DNA of 64,000 nt from Marinirhabdus sp963793275. GTDB lineage: Bacteria; Bacteroidota; Bacteroidia; Flavobacteriales; Flavobacteriaceae. Shown in pieces: positions 60,138-64,000 of this stretch. Numbering within the stretch: position 1 is the stretch's first letter; each line of letters opens with the position of its first letter. The notes beneath the pieces were generated by a model that saw only the letters and a program-made list of their open reading frames with translations, was not told the DNA's origin and searched no databases. The stretch is taken from NCBI GenBank assembly GCA_963793275.1, contig CAWBZL010000004.1:620001-684000 (forward strand), given 5' to 3'. Made by a program: the position numbers and the translations under genes.

Positions 60138-62642
60138 ATGAAACCTGTAATATTCTTATACTTCGGAATTTTATTCCTTCTTTTTTCCTGTAATAATCCT
60201 TCGGAAGAGTCCATCAAAACTTCACCTTCAGAAATTTCAGAAAAAATCCCTTCAGACTTTATGTTTCTGCAACGCGCCTATCCAAAAGGTGAAATTAAAC
60301 CAGAAGCATATCGCGAAGCAATTCAGTGGAAAAAACAACAACTGGCAACACAACGTACTCAATTAAATGTATGGGAATTTGCAGGGCCACTAAATATTGG
60401 TGGTCGTATTACCGATATTGAGATCCCTGTAGATAATGCAGATACCTATTATGTAGGTGCAGCCTCTGGTGGAATTTTTAAAACAACCGATGCCGGGGCA
60501 AACTGGCAACCCATTTTCGACGCTATGGAAATGCTCTCTATTGGCGATATGGAAATTTCAAAAACCGATCCTGATATAATTTGGGTGGGCACAGGCGAGC
60601 CTAATGCTGGTGGAGGTTCATTGGTATACGATGGTGACGGAATTTACAAATCTGAAGATGCAGGAGCCACCTGGCAATCTAAAGGGCTTTCAGATATTGG
60701 AAGCGTAGGAAAAGTGGTGATCGATCCAAATAACGAAGATATTATTCTAGTGGCCGCGATGGGACCACTTTTCAGAAATGATACCAACAGAGGCGTTTAC
60801 AGAAGCCAGGATGGAGGCGATACCTGGGATCAGGTTTTGTTCGTAAGCGATAGTACGGGAGCCATAGATATGGCAATACACCCAACCAATGGAGATATTA
60901 TCTACGCAGCCATGTGGGAACGCACACGTAGGCCGGAAGCTACTAGTTTTGGTGGCGCAACATCAGGATTGTATCGTACTACAGATGGCGGTGATACCTG
61001 GACAGAAATGACTTCCGGTTTGCCTTCCGCAGCCAACGAAAAAGGAAGAATAAGTATCGATATTTCACAATCTAATCCAGATGTTTTGTACGCCCGTTAT
61101 GCAAATGCAGCAGGAAGTATACAAGGCGTATTTCGCTCGCAGGATGGTGGTGATACCTGGCAGGAACAAAATTCTTCACAACTTACCAATATAGGTTTTC
61201 ATTGGTGGTTTAGAGGCATATTTGTGGATCCCACAGACGAAAACACGATCTATAACGTAGATTTTGTAGTTGAAAAATCTACAGATGGTGGTGCAACCTG
61301 GGGAACAGCATTTCCAAATGTTCACGTAGACCAACACGCCCTGGCCTTTAACGCAGCTGCAGGGGGCGAGGTTTTACTTGGTAATGACGGTGGCCTCTAT
61401 TACAGTAATGACGACGGAGCAACATCTACTAAGGATGTCACGCTCCCTATTACACAGTTATACAGGCTCTACGTAGACCCGCAAAACGAAGATAAGGTGT
61501 ATGCTGGTGCTCAGGATAACAGCACTATGAGGACCACAACAGGGGGAGTAAGCGATTGGAATATAATTAACGGTGGTGACGGTTTTCAGCCTTTGGTAGA
61601 TGCTACCAATACCAATGTGATTTATGCATTATCTCAACGCGGTAATTTTGTGAAATCTACGAACGATGCGGGTTCCTTTTCGGGTGCAACCAATGGAATA
61701 GCCGGATCAGATCGAAAGAACTGGGATACCCCCGTAACTTTCGACCCTAATAATTCGCAAACGTTATATTATGGTGCCAATAGATTGTATAAGACAACAG
61801 ATGCAGCAGGAAGTTGGACGGCTATTAGTCCCGATCTTACCAACGGTTCTGGCGGTGGAAATAATGCGTATGGAACTATTACAACCATAGATGTTTCTCC
61901 TCTGGACAGTAACCTAATTTATGTAGGTACGGACGACGGAAATGTGTGGATGACCCAAAATGGAGGAACCGATTGGGAAAATATTTCAGTGGGAATCCCA
62001 AATCGCTGGGTAACCAAGGTTCTTGCAGATAGAGATAACGTGAATAGAGTATTTGTAACGTTGTCCGGTTACAGATATGGTGAAGACGATGGCAACGTAT
62101 ACCGAAGTAGTAATAGAGGTGAAGTATGGGGAGCTATTGGAGCAACCTTACCAGATATTCCGGTAAATGATATTGTAAAAGATGCGAATGGTGTTGTATA
62201 CCTGGCAACAGACATAGGTGTTTTTGGAGCCGCTACAGAAGGATATAACTGGGAAGTGATTGATGGTAATTTACCATCGGTCGTGGTAAACGATCTACAT
62301 ATTCACGAAGCCACAGGTATGCTCTATGCCGGTACTTATGGACGTTCTATTTATAAACTGGATCTGGCTACTGTTGTACTTGGTACTTCGGAAATTGCTG
62401 AAACTACCAACATTGCAGTTGTTCCAAATCCCGCTACAGATGTTGCAACGGTTACATTTACTGAAACGACTGCCAGTATTTCAATTAAAATTTTTGATGC
62501 TACAGGAAGAAGTGTAGGACAATTTAAGGCGGAAAATAAGCGAAGAATGCAAATTCCGGTTTCAAACTTAAGATCCGGAACCTATTTCCTGCAGATTAAA
62601 ACCAACAGCAACACCCAAACCAAAAAGTTGATCGTTAAATAA
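60138..62642 (+). CDS. BNR/sortilin-like surface protein with T9SS sorting domain
   Basis: An 834-residue protein; the ATG at 60138 is chosen because it begins the signal MKPVIFLYFGILFLLFSC. The rest is a seven- to ten-bladed propeller built of BNR/VPS10-type Asp boxes, such as TTDAGANWQP, SEDAGATWQS, SQDGGDTWDQ and STDGGATWGT. It ends in a type A T9SS sorting domain (LRSGTYFLQIKTN...TKKLIVK). Similar propellers bind or hydrolyse glycans; no catalytic set is claimed here. A lipobox Cys (LFSC) together with a T9SS domain is unusual. Confidence 0.85.
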   Translation: MKPVIFLYFGILFLLFSCNNPSEESIKTSPSEISEKIPSDFMFLQRAYPKGEIKPEAYREAIQWKKQQLATQRTQLNVWEFAGPLNIGGRITDIEIPVDNADTYYVGAASGGIFKTTDAGANWQPIFDAMEMLSIGDMEISKTDPDIIWVGTGEPNAGGGSLVYDGDGIYKSEDAGATWQSKGLSDIGSVGKVVIDPNNEDIILVAAMGPLFRNDTNRGVYRSQDGGDTWDQVLFVSDSTGAIDMAIHPTNGDIIYAAMWERTRRPEATSFGGATSGLYRTTDGGDTWTEMTSGLPSAANEKGRISIDISQSNPDVLYARYANAAGSIQGVFRSQDGGDTWQEQNSSQLTNIGFHWWFRGIFVDPTDENTIYNVDFVVEKSTDGGATWGTAFPNVHVDQHALAFNAAAGGEVLLGNDGGLYYSNDDGATSTKDVTLPITQLYRLYVDPQNEDKVYAGAQDNSTMRTTTGGVSDWNIINGGDGFQPLVDATNTNVIYALSQRGNFVKSTNDAGSFSGATNGIAGSDRKNWDTPVTFDPNNSQTLYYGANRLYKTTDAAGSWTAISPDLTNGSGGGNNAYGTITTIDVSPLDSNLIYVGTDDGNVWMTQNGGTDWENISVGIPNRWVTKVLADRDNVNRVFVTLSGYRYGEDDGNVYRSSNRGEVWGAIGATLPDIPVNDIVKDANGVVYLATDIGVFGAATEGYNWEVIDGNLPSVVVNDLHIHEATGMLYAGTYGRSIYKLDLATVVLGTSEIAETTNIAVVPNPATDVATVTFTETTASISIKIFDATGRSVGQFKAENKRRMQIPVSNLRSGTYFLQIKTNSNTQTKKLIVK

Positions 62643-62693
62643 ATTACTATCAAATACTCCGAAACATTAAATTGGCTCTTTGCACAACTTCCC

Positions 62694-63866
62694 ATGTATC
62701 AACGTGTGGGGCAGGCTGCGTATAAAGCAAATTTGGATAATACTAAAAAACTCGCTGCCTATTTACAACATCCCGAAGATGGTTTTGAGAGCGTTCACGT
62801 AGCCGGAACCAATGGAAAAGGGTCTACCAGCCATATGCTGGCTTCGGTTTTGCAAGAAGCAGGTTATAAAGTTGGGCTATACACCTCGCCACATCTAAAG
62901 GATTTTAGAGAGCGTATAAAAATTAATGGCGAAATGATCCCAAAACGAACAGTTTCGGCGTTTATGGCAAAGCACACCCCTTTTTTTGAGGAAAATCAGT
63001 TATCTTTTTTTGAAATGACGGTAGGTCTTGCCTTCGACTATTTCAGAAATAAAAAAGTCGATATCGCCATTATAGAAGTGGGCCTTGGCGGAAGGCTGGA
63101 CAGTACCAACATTGTTACTCCGGAAGTTTCTGTGATTACCAATATTGGACTGGATCATACCCAGTTTTTAGGAACCACTCTGGCAGAAATTGCTTCAGAA
63201 AAAGCAGGAATTATAAAACAGGATGTCCCGGTAGTGATAGGAGAATACCATAAAGATACACTGGCTGTTTTTGAAGAAATAGCAAAAAATAATAACAGCA
63301 GTATTTACAAGGCGTTTCAATCTAAAGGAGCATTGTTTCCTTCAGATTTACGGGGCGATTATCAAAAAAGTAATATAAGAGCGGTCCAAACCGTACTAAA
63401 GGTGTTGCAGCAGAAAAAGTATGCTATTGGAATCCAGCATATAGCAAAGGGATTGCAAAACGTAGTTAACAATACGGGTTTACAGGGAAGGTGGCAAACC
63501 TTACAGGAAAATCCGAAAATAATCTGCGATACTGCGCACAACAAAGAGGGCTTGAGCTTTGTTCTAAAACAATTACAAAAACAACATTACACCAAATTAC
63601 ATATTGTTTTAGGGTTTGTAAGTGACAAGGCAGTAGAAACTATTCTGCCATTATTTCCTAAAACAGCGCACTATTATTTTTGCAAACCAAATATTGCTAG
63701 GGGTATGGAAGCGGCAACGCTTATGGAAAAAGCAGAGGGCTTTGGTTTACTGGGAAAACCTTTTCCAAGTGTGAAAAGAGCCCTGCAGGTTGCTAAGAAA
63801 AACGCTGGTACAACCGATTTAATTTTTGTAGGTGGTAGCACATTTGTGGTGGCAGAGATAGTTTAG
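62694..63866 (+). CDS. folC: Bifunctional folylpolyglutamate / dihydrofolate synthase
   Basis: FolC adds glutamate to folates and, in most bacteria, makes dihydrofolate from dihydropteroate. The 390-residue protein has the Mur-ligase ATP site VAGTNGKGSTSHML (about 38-51), YTSPHLKDFRERI, and VGLGGRLDSTNIVTPEVSVI, followed by the GLDHTQFLG block. It lies 51 bp after the BNR gene. Confidence 0.94.
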   Translation: MYQRVGQAAYKANLDNTKKLAAYLQHPEDGFESVHVAGTNGKGSTSHMLASVLQEAGYKVGLYTSPHLKDFRERIKINGEMIPKRTVSAFMAKHTPFFEENQLSFFEMTVGLAFDYFRNKKVDIAIIEVGLGGRLDSTNIVTPEVSVITNIGLDHTQFLGTTLAEIASEKAGIIKQDVPVVIGEYHKDTLAVFEEIAKNNNSSIYKAFQSKGALFPSDLRGDYQKSNIRAVQTVLKVLQQKKYAIGIQHIAKGLQNVVNNTGLQGRWQTLQENPKIICDTAHNKEGLSFVLKQLQKQHYTKLHIVLGFVSDKAVETILPLFPKTAHYYFCKPNIARGMEAATLMEKAEGFGLLGKPFPSVKRALQVAKKNAGTTDLIFVGGSTFVVAEIV

Positions 63867-63887
63867 TAGTATTTAATAAATTAACGT

Positions 63888-64000
63888 ATGAAAATTTCAG
63901 AAATTCTTGCTACTCTTTGGGAATATATTCAAATAACTTTTGGTGTAGTATTGGCGAGTATTGGTTTAAAAGCCTTTTTATTACCAAACGGTTTTCTGGA
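63888..64000 (+). CDS. YitT-family membrane protein (start only)
   Basis: Only 37 codons are in the window, MKISEILATLWEYIQITFGV and on to GLKAFLLPNGFL. The block GLKAFLLPNGF is the opening of YitT/DUF2179 membrane proteins, and the first helix is evident. The gene runs off the right edge. It follows folC after 21 bp, likely in the same transcript. Confidence 0.7.
   Translation, partial: MKISEILATLWEYIQITFGVVLASIGLKAFLLPNGFL

Overview
The window is chromosomal DNA from a member of the Flavobacteriaceae (Bacteroidota), probably marine. Evidence: several promoters carry the Bacteroidota -7 element TAnnTTTG; two secreted proteins end in type IX secretion (T9SS) sorting domains; ribosomal protein S16 has the long acidic tail typical of the group; DnaE carries an N-terminal proofreading exonuclease; two hybrid two-component systems (HTCS) are present; and the gene order nhaD-exbB-exbD-tonB-(BNR protein)-folC is familiar from this family.

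Layout. 1-7 kb: glutaryl-CoA dehydrogenase (cut by the window edge), a secreted PNGase F-like protein, a trmN6/rimM/rpsP ribosome operon, a lipoprotein, and a tandem pair of DUF2383 four-helix proteins whose upstream regions share helically phased GTTAAA repeats. 7.2-15 kb: dnaE with two single-base frameshifts, a second diverged relic of the dnaE 3' end, then a type II restriction-modification pair with convergent genes. 15-23 kb: housekeeping and envelope genes (DUF3124 lipoprotein, bestrophin, thioredoxin, ClpP, DUF58 protein, tRNA-Asp, nitroreductase, LuxR-type regulator, YqaE, lipoprotein, LipB).

23-41 kb is the most interesting part: two side-by-side paralogous surface-protein clusters, all on the minus strand. 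In transcription order each has an HTCS with N-terminal TPRs, a previously unlisted 50-residue ORF whose stop overlaps the next start (ATGA), a tail-fibre protein with an S74-type chaperone domain, a lipoprotein, an OmpA-family protein and a TapB/DUF3108-like protein. Cluster A also has a membrane protein and a 12 x 15-residue repeat in its fibre protein; its TapB gene is a pseudogene. Cluster B has two extra secreted proteins and a frameshifted lipoprotein gene. Sites built on TGTAACA lie upstream of both HTCS genes and again between each HTCS and its surface operon. The two sites of cluster A resemble each other more than those of B, and the reverse, which suggests that each regulator controls itself and its own operon. 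No SusC/SusD pair is present, so this is not an ordinary polysaccharide-utilisation locus.

41-64 kb: a PQQ-propeller lipoprotein and RNase HII, a putative porin, a glycine-linker lipoprotein, an acyl-CoA dehydrogenase, AnmK, DUF2452 and DUF885 proteins, a secreted fibre-type protein, glutamate dehydrogenase, NhaD, the ExbB/ExbD/TonB energy-transduction set, a multi-TM protein, a BNR/sortilin-like surface protein, FolC and the start of a YitT-family protein. Three copies of a dispersed intergenic repeat are recognisable, one of them between exbD and tonB.

Three genes carry single-base frameshifts, two of them in dnaE, which should be essential. Base-calling errors in the source assembly are therefore a serious possibility, and each frameshift should be read with that in mind.
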